Shown here: piece after piece, positions 16,334-23,902 of the stretch | How positions within the stretch are numbered: the stretch's first letter is position 1 | Layout of the letters: each line of letters starts with the position of its first letter | Assembly: GCA_034430595.1 (NCBI GenBank) | Contig: DAOUEL010000097.1 | Location: forward strand, 9,574 to 73,573 | Reading direction: 5' to 3' | DNA from: E44-bin32 sp034430595 | Lineage (GTDB): Bacteria; Chloroflexota; Anaerolineae; Anaerolineales; E44-bin32 | Length of the DNA: 64,000 nt | Translations under genes and position numbers: made by a program | Notes under the pieces: generated by a model | The model's database searches: none | Told to the model about the DNA's origin: nothing | The model's input: only the letters and a program-made list of their open reading frames with translations

Positions 16334-17233
16334 ATGGATATTAAAGATACACGTCAGTACCGGGATGAGTATATCGAGCAGATTACCCAGACGCCCTTGC
16401 TGACAGCCGAAGAGGAAGTTTCACTCTCGCAGGATGTCGCCCGGGCGCGCGAGGCCCGGCGCCGAATCGCTCAGGGCGGTTTGAGTGAAGCCGAGATCCA
16501 CCGCCTGCAGCACGCGATTGAGGAAGGTACGCTGGCCCGAGAGCGCTTGATCATGGCCAATACCAGGCTTGTGGTAAGCGTAGCCAAACGCTACGCAAAC
16601 CGCGGCATTCCGCTCATGGACCTGATCCACGAGGGGATTATCGGCCTGATCCGGGCGACGAAGAAATTCGATCCGGCGCGCGGCAACCGTTTCAGCACCT
16701 ACGCTACCTGGTGGATTCGCCAGGCGATCACGCGCTCCATCGATAACACCAGCCGCACAATTCGGCTGCCAGTCCACAAGAGCGTTGAGATTAACAGGCT
16801 TTCCCAGGCCCGCAACCGCCTGACACAGGCGCTCGGTCGTGAACCGAATGATCTCGAACTAGCCGAGGAATTAGACATTACTCCCCAGCTGGTTCAGGAG
16901 ACGATCAACATCAGCCAGGCCCCGATCTCGCTCGACCTGCCGCAGGATGACGAGGAAAACCGAACGCTGGCCGATACGATTCCGGATCTGGAGGTCGAAT
17001 CGCCTGAGGGAAGTGCGGTTGAAAATCTGATGCAGCAACAGGTGCGGGATGTCCTGGATGCACTACCTGCTCGAGAGGCGCAGGTGCTTATGCTACGCTA
17101 CGGCTTTACGGATGGCCGGTCGCATACGCTGCAGGAGGTTGGGGATAAACTGGGCATCACTCGCGAGCGTGTGCGCCAGATCGAGACTCAAGCGATGAGT
17201 CGCATTCGGTCCGAAGCCCGACAGATACGATAA
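16334..17233 (+). CDS. Sigma-70 family RNA polymerase sigma factor (RpoD/SigA group)
   Basis: A group 1 or 2 sigma factor directing RNA polymerase to promoters. The 299-residue product lacks region 1.1 and begins near region 1.2 (YIEQITQTPLLTAEEEVSLS). Region 2 has LIMANTRLVVSVAKRYANRGIPLMDLIHEG and FDPARGNRFSTYATWWIRQAI. Region 3 has IRLPVHKSVEIN. Region 4 has LPAREAQVLMLRYGF and EVGDKLGITRERVRQIETQAMSRIR. The short N-terminus suits either a compact primary sigma or a close group 2 paralogue, so I leave the symbol open. Confidence 0.92.
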   Translation: MDIKDTRQYRDEYIEQITQTPLLTAEEEVSLSQDVARAREARRRIAQGGLSEAEIHRLQHAIEEGTLARERLIMANTRLVVSVAKRYANRGIPLMDLIHEGIIGLIRATKKFDPARGNRFSTYATWWIRQAITRSIDNTSRTIRLPVHKSVEINRLSQARNRLTQALGREPNDLELAEELDITPQLVQETINISQAPISLDLPQDDEENRTLADTIPDLEVESPEGSAVENLMQQQVRDVLDALPAREAQVLMLRYGFTDGRSHTLQEVGDKLGITRERVRQIETQAMSRIRSEARQIR

Positions 17234-17278
17234 CTGACGATATGGAACTGGCGCTGCGGTTAGGAGATTGAGAACAAG

Positions 17279-17524
17279 ATGAATAAAGCACCCGGCATTG
17301 ATCTGATACGCCGCTATGCAGATGGTGAGGAATTGACGGACGAGGAGCGGGAGTCTTTACGGGCGGCGATGTACATGATTCGACAGACGTATTTCCCGCC
17401 CCGAACTTGGGCCAGTTTCCAATGGTCGGGCATTGACCAATTCATGCATGAAATATGGCCACAGGTCAGCAATCGGCATGAAATCCGAAGTGGATTGTTC
17501 GAACACGGTTCGGTCAAGCCCTGA
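17279..17524 (+). CDS. Small hypothetical protein
   Basis: An 81-residue protein of unknown function that I do not recognise. It is soluble and mixed in charge, with an acidic helix (DGEELTDEERESLRAAMYMIR) and an aromatic middle (FPPRTWASFQW, then IDQFMHEIWPQV). Support for coding comes from a start 45 bases after the sigma factor stop, with TTAGGAG about 10 bases before the ATG, and a strong terminator 26 bases after the stop. It might be a small partner of the sigma factor, which is only a guess from position. Confidence 0.55.
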   Translation: MNKAPGIDLIRRYADGEELTDEERESLRAAMYMIRQTYFPPRTWASFQWSGIDQFMHEIWPQVSNRHEIRSGLFEHGSVKP

Positions 17525-17550
17525 TCGACCTTGCAACTCCAAATTGTATG

Positions 17551-17575
17551 AAAAGCCCCGATCGGGGCTTTTCTT
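17551..17575 (+). terminator. Rho-independent terminator after the sigma factor transcript
   Basis: AAAAGCCCCG and CGGGGCTTTT form a near-perfect palindrome (17551-17572), followed by CTTTATT. It separates the sigma factor unit from the ECF sigma unit. Confidence 0.85.
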
Positions 17576-17589
17576 TATTCAAGTCTTAT

Positions 17590-17618
17590 GCAACCTTTCT
17601 CCCTCCAGGCCTGTAGTA
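17590..17618 (+). promoter_or_regulatory. Possible ECF-type autoregulatory promoter
   Basis: GCAACCT (17590-17596), a 16-base spacer and GTAGTA (17613-17618) lie just before the ECF sigma gene (17629). The AAC core of the -35 is typical of ECF promoters. The match is short and unproven. Confidence 0.3.
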
Positions 17619-17628
17619 AGGTATAGAT

Positions 17629-18177
17629 ATGCATGATCCAACCGATCGCAGTCTTGTGCTCCGCTCCCGGGGTGGAGAGAGAAGGGCATTCGGTGAGCTG
17701 GTAGAGCGCTATCAGGCCTCGGTTTTCAATGTATGCCTGCGGATGATGGGTGAGAGAGGGGAGGCGGAGAATTTGACGCAAGATGCCTTTCTACGCGCGC
17801 ATAATCGGCTGGGGACCTTTAACGAGGAACGCCCCTTCGGACCTTGGATTCGGCGCGTTGCGGCGAATCTGTGTCTCAATCAACTTAAACGCAGCCGTCC
17901 GGTGACAACCACGCTCGAGGATGAAGATTATCGGATCGAGCAGGGCACGTCACCTCAGCCGGAACCAGCCCTTATCGAGCATGAGCGGCAGATTCGCATT
18001 CGGAACGCAATTCTCGAACTCCCCCCGCACTATCGGGCTGTGATCGAGCTACGCCATTTTCAAGAACTAAGCTATGCAGAGATCAGCACCGAACTCAGCA
18101 TCCCGATTAGCGATATCAAGAGTCACCTGTTTCGAGCGCGAAAAATGCTGGCAAAGAGGTTGGAGAACCATGTCTGA
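17629..18177 (+). CDS. ECF-type RNA polymerase sigma factor
   Basis: A 182-residue sigma factor with only regions 2 and 4, used for responses to envelope or stress signals. Region 2 runs FGELVERYQASVFNVCLRMMG to WIRRVAANLCLNQLKR, including the DAFLRAHNRL core. Region 4 is LPPHYRAVIELRHFQELSYAEIS with the recognition part IPISDIKSHLFRARKMLAKRL. The next gene overlaps its end by 8 bases and encodes a zinc-finger anti-sigma factor, so the two form a standard sigma/anti-sigma module. The trigger is unknown. Confidence 0.92.
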   Translation: MHDPTDRSLVLRSRGGERRAFGELVERYQASVFNVCLRMMGERGEAENLTQDAFLRAHNRLGTFNEERPFGPWIRRVAANLCLNQLKRSRPVTTTLEDEDYRIEQGTSPQPEPALIEHERQIRIRNAILELPPHYRAVIELRHFQELSYAEISTELSIPISDIKSHLFRARKMLAKRLENHV

Positions 18178-18775
18178 ATTTCAAGAACAACATCCACCGG
18201 AGGTTGATCTTCATGCGTATCTGGATCATGAGCTAACCGAGGGGCAGGCCAGGGCGGTCGCCGAGCATGTGGCAAATTGTGATCAGTGCCGGCAAACGTT
18301 AGCCGGGATCGAGGAGCTCTTTGCACAAATCGAAAGCCTATCGGACCAAGCGCTTGATCTCAATTTCGTGGCGGGTATCGAAGCTCGACTGGAACTCGGG
18401 CGTCCTGGGGGAAATGGGTGGCGTTGGATGCTTGCAGCTCAATTGGCTGGCACCGCACTTCTGGCATGGCTCGCTCTTCCAACTCTTATCCAGCAGGGGG
18501 AATACTGGTTGAGTATGGTGGCCGGTTGGATTGCACGGCTGAGCCTGGGGCCAGAGCTGCGTACTCTGCTAGGGATGATTCGCGACCTACCGGCCCAGCT
18601 GCCAGGCGGTCTACCAGGGGTGCTCGATATTTCGCTGCCTGTGAACGTCGCTCTCCCTCCCGCTTTGGGTTGGTGGGTCCTGCTGGGAGCTGGCGCTCTG
18701 TTGTGGCTGATCGTGAATCGTTGGCTGCTAAGCGGAGCCGGCGATCTTACTGCTGTGAATGGACATCGAGCCTGA
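18170..18775 (+). CDS. Zinc-finger anti-sigma factor, membrane-anchored
   Basis: A 201-residue protein with an N-terminal ZAS-type anti-sigma domain: DLHAYLDHELTEGQARAVAEH, then HVANCDQC, which gives the HxxxCxxC zinc site. Two hydrophobic spans follow, one near residues 83-105 (MLAAQLAGTALLAWLALPT) and one near 170-190 (LGWWVLLGAGALLWLIV). It should hold the ECF sigma factor at the membrane until a signal releases it. The ATG at 18170 overlaps the sigma gene by 8 bases. The short segment beyond the last span ends in GDLTAVNGHRA. Confidence 0.85.
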   Translation: MSEFQEQHPPEVDLHAYLDHELTEGQARAVAEHVANCDQCRQTLAGIEELFAQIESLSDQALDLNFVAGIEARLELGRPGGNGWRWMLAAQLAGTALLAWLALPTLIQQGEYWLSMVAGWIARLSLGPELRTLLGMIRDLPAQLPGGLPGVLDISLPVNVALPPALGWWVLLGAGALLWLIVNRWLLSGAGDLTAVNGHRA

Positions 18776-18825
18776 GCGAGGCGGGCTGGATCAAATCCTA
18801 TCGAAATACTTGACGGAGGTTAACG

Positions 18826-19326
18826 ATGGAACGGATTGGGCTTTTTCTTCTGCTGGCGGCTGCATCTGGTTTAAGCATAGCGATGCTGTTCGTCGGCATG
18901 CAGGTTTACTTCGGCGCCTTCCTGGAAGGTGTTGAGCAAGCGGCGGACGAACATCCCGGACGTTCATTTCTCACGGGGCTGGTCAACGCGATCTTCCTGA
19001 TCCTGGTCGGGTATTTACTTGTCACCTGGGCGCAGTCAACCGGATTTTCTCTCCTGGGTGCAATCGGCTTCATTTTCTGGTTCGTGCTTGCACTCGGAGT
19101 GATGTTCGGTCTGGCCGGTATGGTTCTCCTGGCTCGGACCCGAATCTATGGCCAGAGTGCCGGATGGCGCCCGGTTGCCAACTCCGGGGGCATCCTCTTC
19201 CTGGCCTGTCTGGCACCGTATGTCGGCTGGTTCGGATTCCTGCCCTACCTGATTTTGCGCGGGGTAGGGGCAGTTATGATCCATTCTCTAAAAGCCTACC
19301 GGACACGCCATGAGGCTGGAGAGTAG
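18826..19326 (+). CDS. Uncharacterised membrane protein
   Basis: A 166-residue protein with four hydrophobic spans: LFLLLAAASGLSIAMLFVG near residue 5, FLTGLVNAIFLILVGYLLV near 48, FIFWFVLALGVMFGLAGMVLL near 82, and ILFLACLAPYVGWFGFLPYLIL near 123. I do not recognise the family. AGGAGG is not evident but GGAGG lies near the start (TGACGGAGGTTAACG). It follows the anti-sigma gene by 50 bases and precedes a terminator, so it could belong to the same regulon as the sigma/anti-sigma pair. Confidence 0.7.
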   Translation: MERIGLFLLLAAASGLSIAMLFVGMQVYFGAFLEGVEQAADEHPGRSFLTGLVNAIFLILVGYLLVTWAQSTGFSLLGAIGFIFWFVLALGVMFGLAGMVLLARTRIYGQSAGWRPVANSGGILFLACLAPYVGWFGFLPYLILRGVGAVMIHSLKAYRTRHEAGE

Positions 19327-19387
19327 TCAAGCCAGATCAGCGGAAGGTCGCGTGACACGCTGATCATTCCGGATATTCAGGAGGTAA

Positions 19388-19410
19388 GGGCCGCCAGGTG
19401 CGGCCCTTTT
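19388..19410 (+). terminator. Rho-independent terminator after the ECF sigma unit
   Basis: Arms GGGCCGC (19388-19394) and GCGGCCC (19400-19406) with a 5-base loop, followed by TTTTAT. It lies between this unit and the convergent peptidase gene. Confidence 0.8.
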
Positions 19411-19446
19411 ATAGTGCAAGGGTTAGATAGACTTGATTTCGGAGAG

Positions 19447-20415
19447 CTACTCTCCTGTTGGAAGCTCCCAGGCCAGGAAAGCCTGCAGGACGTTCATGTT
19501 CTGGTACAAGTCGCTGTCATTATGGTTGCTGAGCTCGATATCCACTGCGGCAATTCCCATGTTTGAAGCCCAATCAATGAGTTGACCGGTGTACATGCAA
19601 CCGGTCTCAATCGGGGGATAGGGGTAATCGCTCACGGCGCCGAGTGCCTCAGCCAGGCTGATCGAAGCCGCATCGGGCGGTTGGCCACCTGGAAATATGC
19701 CGAGTGCGGCGCTGTGGTATGAGATCAGTGCTTCGATCTGGTAGCTGATCAGGAAATTTAGTAAGGCGCGCGTTTCAGGCTCGGAAGCAGGTCCGCTGCC
19801 GGCAGTGACGTAGGTGTAGGTCCAACAGCCTTGCGATGGCCAGCTCGATTGCCAAAGAGCCGGCCAGTTGCGGTTCAGATCGACCAGGTTGTCATTGACC
19901 CTTCCTTTATAACTTGATGAACGTGCTTCGCCATCCGGATTGAGCGCCCTCAGGATGTAGAGTGTGATATCAGGCGGGATGAGATCGGAACGCACAGCCA
20001 GCACCTGGACCAGCTCCTGCGCTAATCGAATCGTGTTCCCCTCGTAGCCGCCATGAATTCCGGCGACGATCATTCGAGCGTGCTGGCCCTCTCCGAAGCG
20101 GAATACTTCAAGCGGACGGCCGGCAACGCTTGTACCGATGATGAGCGGAACGGGTGTTCCGGCAGGCTCGCTGGTAGCAGTGGGACTCGCCTCCTGGGTT
20201 TGGGTAATAGCCGTGCCAATGGATTTACTCTGAACCGGCATCATGGTCGCAGTGGGCACTGATGTCGGTGGGGGGCTGGAGACAGATGCGCTGGAAGATT
20301 GTGGAGCAGGATCCGCTGCACCTATTCCACAGGCAGAAGCGGCACAGGCAATGAGCAGGAGGATCATCACCCGGCAATAGCGCCAAAGAGGGGTGGACAA
20401 CTTCGTCATCATCAC
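19447..20415 (-). CDS. M14-type zinc carboxypeptidase-like lipoprotein
   Basis: A 322-residue secreted lipoprotein (signal peptide, lipobox SACG near residue 28) with a Ser/Thr/Pro linker and a peptidase domain from about residue 85. Visible M14 features are VAGIHGGYEGNTIRLAQEL with the HxxE zinc pair, LYILRALNPDGEA, LVDLNRNWPALW, ISYHSA for the third zinc ligand, and VDIELSNHND with a late Glu in the catalytic position. Family members cut C-terminal residues or act on murein peptides. It stands alone on the minus strand, so context gives no substrate. Confidence 0.8.
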   Translation of the reverse strand: MMMTKLSTPLWRYCRVMILLLIACAASACGIGAADPAPQSSSASVSSPPPTSVPTATMMPVQSKSIGTAITQTQEASPTATSEPAGTPVPLIIGTSVAGRPLEVFRFGEGQHARMIVAGIHGGYEGNTIRLAQELVQVLAVRSDLIPPDITLYILRALNPDGEARSSSYKGRVNDNLVDLNRNWPALWQSSWPSQGCWTYTYVTAGSGPASEPETRALLNFLISYQIEALISYHSAALGIFPGGQPPDAASISLAEALGAVSDYPYPPIETGCMYTGQLIDWASNMGIAAVDIELSNHNDSDLYQNMNVLQAFLAWELPTGE

Positions 20416-20508
20416 ATACTTTTACCATGTTCATCAGGTCGGGGGATAGAGAGGGCAGGAATTAGGCTTCCAATAGCCTTACAGTCAACTCTGCAACCCC
20501 GGAAATAA

Positions 20509-20537
20509 TGGTCAAATGAAACTGCCTTTGCTACAAT
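20509..20537 (+). promoter_or_regulatory. Candidate promoter for the Ser/Thr kinase gene
   Basis: TGGTCA (20509-20514), a 17-base spacer and TACAAT (20532-20537), 41 bases before the start at 20578. Spacing is ideal; the -35 is weak. Confidence 0.5.
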
Positions 20538-20577
20538 GAGCAAACTCAATTCTGACCTACAGACCATAGAGACGTAA

Positions 20578-22653
20578 ATGCCCCTCCAGGCTGGAAGTAT
20601 TTTACGGCATCGTTATCGCATCGAGGGCGTCCTGGGCCAGGGCGGCATGGGTGCCGTCTACAAGGCTTTCGATATCAATCTCGGCGTTGCGGTTGCCGTG
20701 AAGGAAAATCTCTTCACGACCGAGGAGTACGCCCGGCAATTCAAGCGCGAGGCTACGATCTTGGCCAGCTTGCGCCATCCGAACATGCCGCGCGTAACCG
20801 ATCACTTCGTGATCGAGGGCGAAGGACAGTACCTGGTGATGGATTTTATCCAGGGCGTGGACCTGCGCGAGAAGCTCGAGAGCGAAGGCACGATCAGCGA
20901 AGGCGAAGCATTGCCCTGGTTCCTTGAAATTTGTGATGCCCTGGCCTACCTGCACAGCCGCAATCCACCGATTCTGCACCGCGACATCAAGCCTGGAAAT
21001 ATCAAGATCACGCCAGAAGGCCGGGCCATGCTGGTCGATTTTGGGCTGGCAAAGGTCGTTGATCGCGGCAGTACCACCACAACCGGGGCTAAGGCTATGA
21101 CCCCCGGGTTCTCACCACCGGAGCAATACGGAACAGGCCGTACCGATCCACGAACGGACGTGTATTCGCTCGGGGCGACGATCTACGCCGCGTTAACGGC
21201 TACGATCCCGGAGGATTCGCTCGAACGGGCGATGGGGCGCGAAGAACTGACCCCGATCCGGAAGCGAAAATCTACCGTCAGCCCAGCCCTGGCGAGAGTG
21301 ATCTCGAAGGCTCTTTCCGTGGATCCGGCCGATCGCTATCAAAGCATTGCCGAGATGGCTTCGGCGCTTGCCTCCAGCACACGGGCTACAAATCCCACCG
21401 TTGTGCGCGGGCTGACGAATTTAAAACCGCAGCAGATCACTACCCCGGTTGCCGGCGAAGGTGAGCGCGCCTTGCTTGTATCCCAACGCCTGACCGGTCG
21501 GCGAATCCCACGCTGGACATTTGCCGTGCTGGCGGCGATCGTGTTGCTGGGAGGCGGGTTCCTGTTCGCACCCAACCTGGGGGCAGCGTTAGGTTCAGTC
21601 TTCAAACGACAGACCCCGCCGCCAACCGTCGTTCAATCCAGCACCGATATACCCCAAATCCAGCCCACAGCGACTGAAGTCGTTGTGCTTCCCCCGCCTA
21701 CAGCCACGCCGACTACCATCCAGCCCGAGCCCAGCGAGACTGCGATCGAGGCAACAGCCGTACTGCTGCCAGCAACGGCTACGCCCACGGGTGGAGGGGT
21801 AGGCCAGATTGCGTTTGCCTCAAACCGCTCCGGCGTACCCCAGATCTATTTGATCAATATCGACGGTACCGGCGTCCGGCAGCTCACCAATCTGGATGAT
21901 GGCGCCTGCCAGCCAGCGTGGTCCCCCGCTGGGGACCAGCTCGTTTTCACCTCACCCTGTCGGGCTAACCAGGAGCAGTACCCAGGCTCAAGCCTGTGGC
22001 TCATCTCCGTCGATTTCGCCGGGAATGCAAGCGACCCCTCCCAGCTAAGAACGGCGCCTGGAGGTGACTTTGATCCAGCCTGGGATCCGAACGGTGGCCG
22101 GATCGCCTTCACCTCGGTCCGGGACAACCGCCCCCAAATCTACGTGATGGATATCAACGGCGAGAACCTGGCGAATCTGAACAGCGACCTGGCGCACAAC
22201 CGCCAGCCAGCCTGGGCACCCTCGGGGTCGCAAATCGTCTTCACCAGCACCCGCGGTGGTCAGACCGAGATCTGGCGCATGCCGGCCGGGGGTGGGGATG
22301 TCAGCCGTTTTTCATTTAGCAGTGGTGATGAGCGCGATGTCCATGCAGCCTGGTCAAGCGATGGGCAGCTGATCCTGTATGAGCGGCGGAGCAGTGGGAT
22401 TCCACGTTTGATCGCTGCCCCGTTCAGTGAGGGCGGCTATCGAACCAATCGAGTCTGCCCGGAAGGGCAGCGGGCGGCCCAGCCGATGTCAGAACCCAGC
22501 TGGTCGCCGGATGGGCAGTGGGTCGTTTTTGAAAGTTGGCCGGATGGAGTTAATCACAACGTCGCAATCATGCGTTCCAGCTGTACGAATTATTTTGAAG
22601 TCAGCTCTGATCCGGCGCTGGACTTCGACGCAGCCTGGCGGCCCTGGCAGTGA
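20578..22653 (+). CDS. Membrane Ser/Thr protein kinase with TolB/PD40-like beta-propeller ectodomain
   Basis: A 691-residue Hanks-type kinase. The cytoplasmic domain has GVLGQGGMGAVYKAFD (ATP loop near residue 18), VAVKEN with the catalytic Lys, HRDIKPGNIKI, VDFGLAK, and FSPPEQYGTGRTDPRTDVYSLG. A membrane span follows near residues 308-330 (WTFAVLAAIVLLGGGFLFA), then a Thr/Pro-rich linker. From about residue 410 the outer part is built of WD40-like TolB repeats such as IAFASNRSGVPQIYLINIDG, PAWSPAGDQLVFTS and IAFTSVRDNRPQIYVMDING. There are no PASTA repeats. The ectodomain may sense a ligand or protein. The kinase is likely monocistronic. Confidence 0.9.
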   Translation: MPLQAGSILRHRYRIEGVLGQGGMGAVYKAFDINLGVAVAVKENLFTTEEYARQFKREATILASLRHPNMPRVTDHFVIEGEGQYLVMDFIQGVDLREKLESEGTISEGEALPWFLEICDALAYLHSRNPPILHRDIKPGNIKITPEGRAMLVDFGLAKVVDRGSTTTTGAKAMTPGFSPPEQYGTGRTDPRTDVYSLGATIYAALTATIPEDSLERAMGREELTPIRKRKSTVSPALARVISKALSVDPADRYQSIAEMASALASSTRATNPTVVRGLTNLKPQQITTPVAGEGERALLVSQRLTGRRIPRWTFAVLAAIVLLGGGFLFAPNLGAALGSVFKRQTPPPTVVQSSTDIPQIQPTATEVVVLPPPTATPTTIQPEPSETAIEATAVLLPATATPTGGGVGQIAFASNRSGVPQIYLINIDGTGVRQLTNLDDGACQPAWSPAGDQLVFTSPCRANQEQYPGSSLWLISVDFAGNASDPSQLRTAPGGDFDPAWDPNGGRIAFTSVRDNRPQIYVMDINGENLANLNSDLAHNRQPAWAPSGSQIVFTSTRGGQTEIWRMPAGGGDVSRFSFSSGDERDVHAAWSSDGQLILYERRSSGIPRLIAAPFSEGGYRTNRVCPEGQRAAQPMSEPSWSPDGQWVVFESWPDGVNHNVAIMRSSCTNYFEVSSDPALDFDAAWRPWQ

Positions 22654-22739
22654 TCCAGTGTATGCTTCGGCAGCCAGCGTGCGTTGTGTTCCCCGTTTTA
22701 TAAAGGAAACTTGTCAGGTCGACGAACGGAACTCCGTAC

Positions 22740-22769
22740 TTGCCATTGACCCGCGATCTGGGTCATAAT
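22740..22769 (+). promoter_or_regulatory. Candidate promoter with an internal inverted repeat, upstream of folD
   Basis: TTGCCA (22740-22745), an 18-base spacer and CATAAT (22764-22769). The spacer contains an inverted repeat, GACCC with GGGTC, that could be an operator. The 205-base gap 22654-22858 holds nothing else I can name. Confidence 0.35.
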
Positions 22770-22858
22770 CGCTTGTGCTGTACCGCACAAATACACCACT
22801 GCGAGAGTACCTGCACGTTCCTCGCACGGCTGTTCAAATCCAAGCAAGGGAGTGAAAG

Positions 22859-23740
22859 ATGACAGCAAAGATTATCGATGGCAAGGCGATTGCGGCCGAG
22901 ATTCGCGAAGAAATCAAGGCGGGCGTCGACAAACTGGTAAGCTCGGGCGGTCCACGCCCGGGGTTGGCGACGGTTCTCGTCGGCGAGGATCCAGCATCGC
23001 ACACCTACGTTCGAATGAAGCGTAAAGCCTGCAAGGAATTGGGGATTGAATCTTTCGGTCATGAACTTCCGATCGACGCTTCTCAGGAAGAAGTTGAATC
23101 GCTGGTTAAAAACTTGAACGCCGACCCGAACGTGCATGGCATCCTGGTCCAACTGCCGCTGCCTACGGGATTAGATGAAGAGGCGATTCTACGCGCGATA
23201 AGCATCGAGAAAGATGTGGATGGGTTTCACCCGATCAATATCGGGCGGCTGGCAATGAAAGGCCGTGACCCCTTGTTCGTGCCCTGTACCCCGGCGGGCT
23301 GTATCATCCTGTTGAAGAAGGCCGGTGCCGAGCTTTCCGGTGCCCGGGCAGTTGTTGTCGGCCGATCTAATATCGTCGGCATGCCGGCTGCGTTGCTGTT
23401 GGTCAAGGAGAATGCGACGGTTACGATCTGTCACTCGCGCACAAAGGACCTGCCGGCGGTCTGCCGCGAAGCTGACGTATTGATTGCAGCGATCGGCCGA
23501 GCTGAGATGATTCGCGGCGATTGGATCAAGCCTGGGGCGTACGTGATCGATGTCGGCACCAATCGCGTCGATGATCCCAGTGTTGAACGTGGCTACCGCC
23601 TGACCGGCGATGTGGCCTTTGAAGAGGCAGTTGAGGTCGCCGGCGCCATCACACCGGTACCAGGTGGAGTCGGTCCGATGACGATCACCGGGCTCCTGCA
23701 AAACACCCTGCGATCAGCCCAGCGCGCAGCCTCAAGCTAA
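22859..23740 (+). CDS. folD: Bifunctional methylenetetrahydrofolate dehydrogenase/cyclohydrolase FolD
   Basis: Interconverts 5,10-methylene-, methenyl- and 10-formyl-tetrahydrofolate. The 293-residue product has PGLATVLVGEDPASHTYVRMKRKACKE, cut here at its family Lys (YVRMKRK). GILVQLPLPTGLD, PEKDVDGF in the form EKDVDGFHPINIGRL, and PCTPAGCI follow. The nucleotide fold has VVGRSNIVGMPAALLL, and PVPGGVGPMTITGLLQNT ends the domain. Formyl or formimino groups released by purine breakdown enter this pathway, which may explain the position just before the purine island, but a terminator separates the two. Confidence 0.95.
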   Translation: MTAKIIDGKAIAAEIREEIKAGVDKLVSSGGPRPGLATVLVGEDPASHTYVRMKRKACKELGIESFGHELPIDASQEEVESLVKNLNADPNVHGILVQLPLPTGLDEEAILRAISIEKDVDGFHPINIGRLAMKGRDPLFVPCTPAGCIILLKKAGAELSGARAVVVGRSNIVGMPAALLLVKENATVTICHSRTKDLPAVCREADVLIAAIGRAEMIRGDWIKPGAYVIDVGTNRVDDPSVERGYRLTGDVAFEEAVEVAGAITPVPGGVGPMTITGLLQNTLRSAQRAASS

Positions 23741-23762
23741 CCCAGCCTATACCGTAACATCC

Positions 23763-23797
23763 GTGCCTGCCGCCACCCTCGGCGACAGGCACTTTTT
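23763..23797 (+). terminator. Rho-independent terminator after folD
   Basis: Arms GTGCCTG (23763-23769) and CAGGCAC (23786-23792), with inner pairing of CCGCC and GGCG, then TTTTTATTT. It marks the left border of the purine island. Confidence 0.85.
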
Positions 23798-23836
23798 ATT
23801 TCATAGGGCGAGTGACAATCTTCAGCGTCTCCCATG

Positions 23837-23847
23837 TTGTCTGACAA
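23837..23847 (+). promoter_or_regulatory. Candidate GntR operator, perfect palindrome TTGTCTGACAA
   Basis: TTGTC and GACAA flank a single T, and the palindrome abuts the -35 element at 23848. Operators of HutC-subfamily GntR proteins are often short palindromes of this form. The GntR/UTRA regulator at 27160 is the obvious candidate ligand-responsive partner. The assignment is inferred. Confidence 0.4.
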
Positions 23848-23876
23848 TTGACCCTATTATATGGAAGTGCTAGACT
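23848..23876 (+). promoter_or_regulatory. Promoter at the head of the purine island
   Basis: TTGACC (23848-23853), exactly 17 bases, then TAGACT (23871-23876). The expected start of transcription is about 20 bases before the ATG at 23903, leaving room for the GAGAGG ribosome site. Confidence 0.6.
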
Positions 23877-23902
23877 CGCAAAACGACGACACGAGAGAGG
23901 CT

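Noticed and set aside
22780..22858. GTTCAAATCC motif resembling a tRNA T-loop
   Set aside because: No acceptor, D or anticodon stems fold around it, and there is no CCA-proximal pairing.
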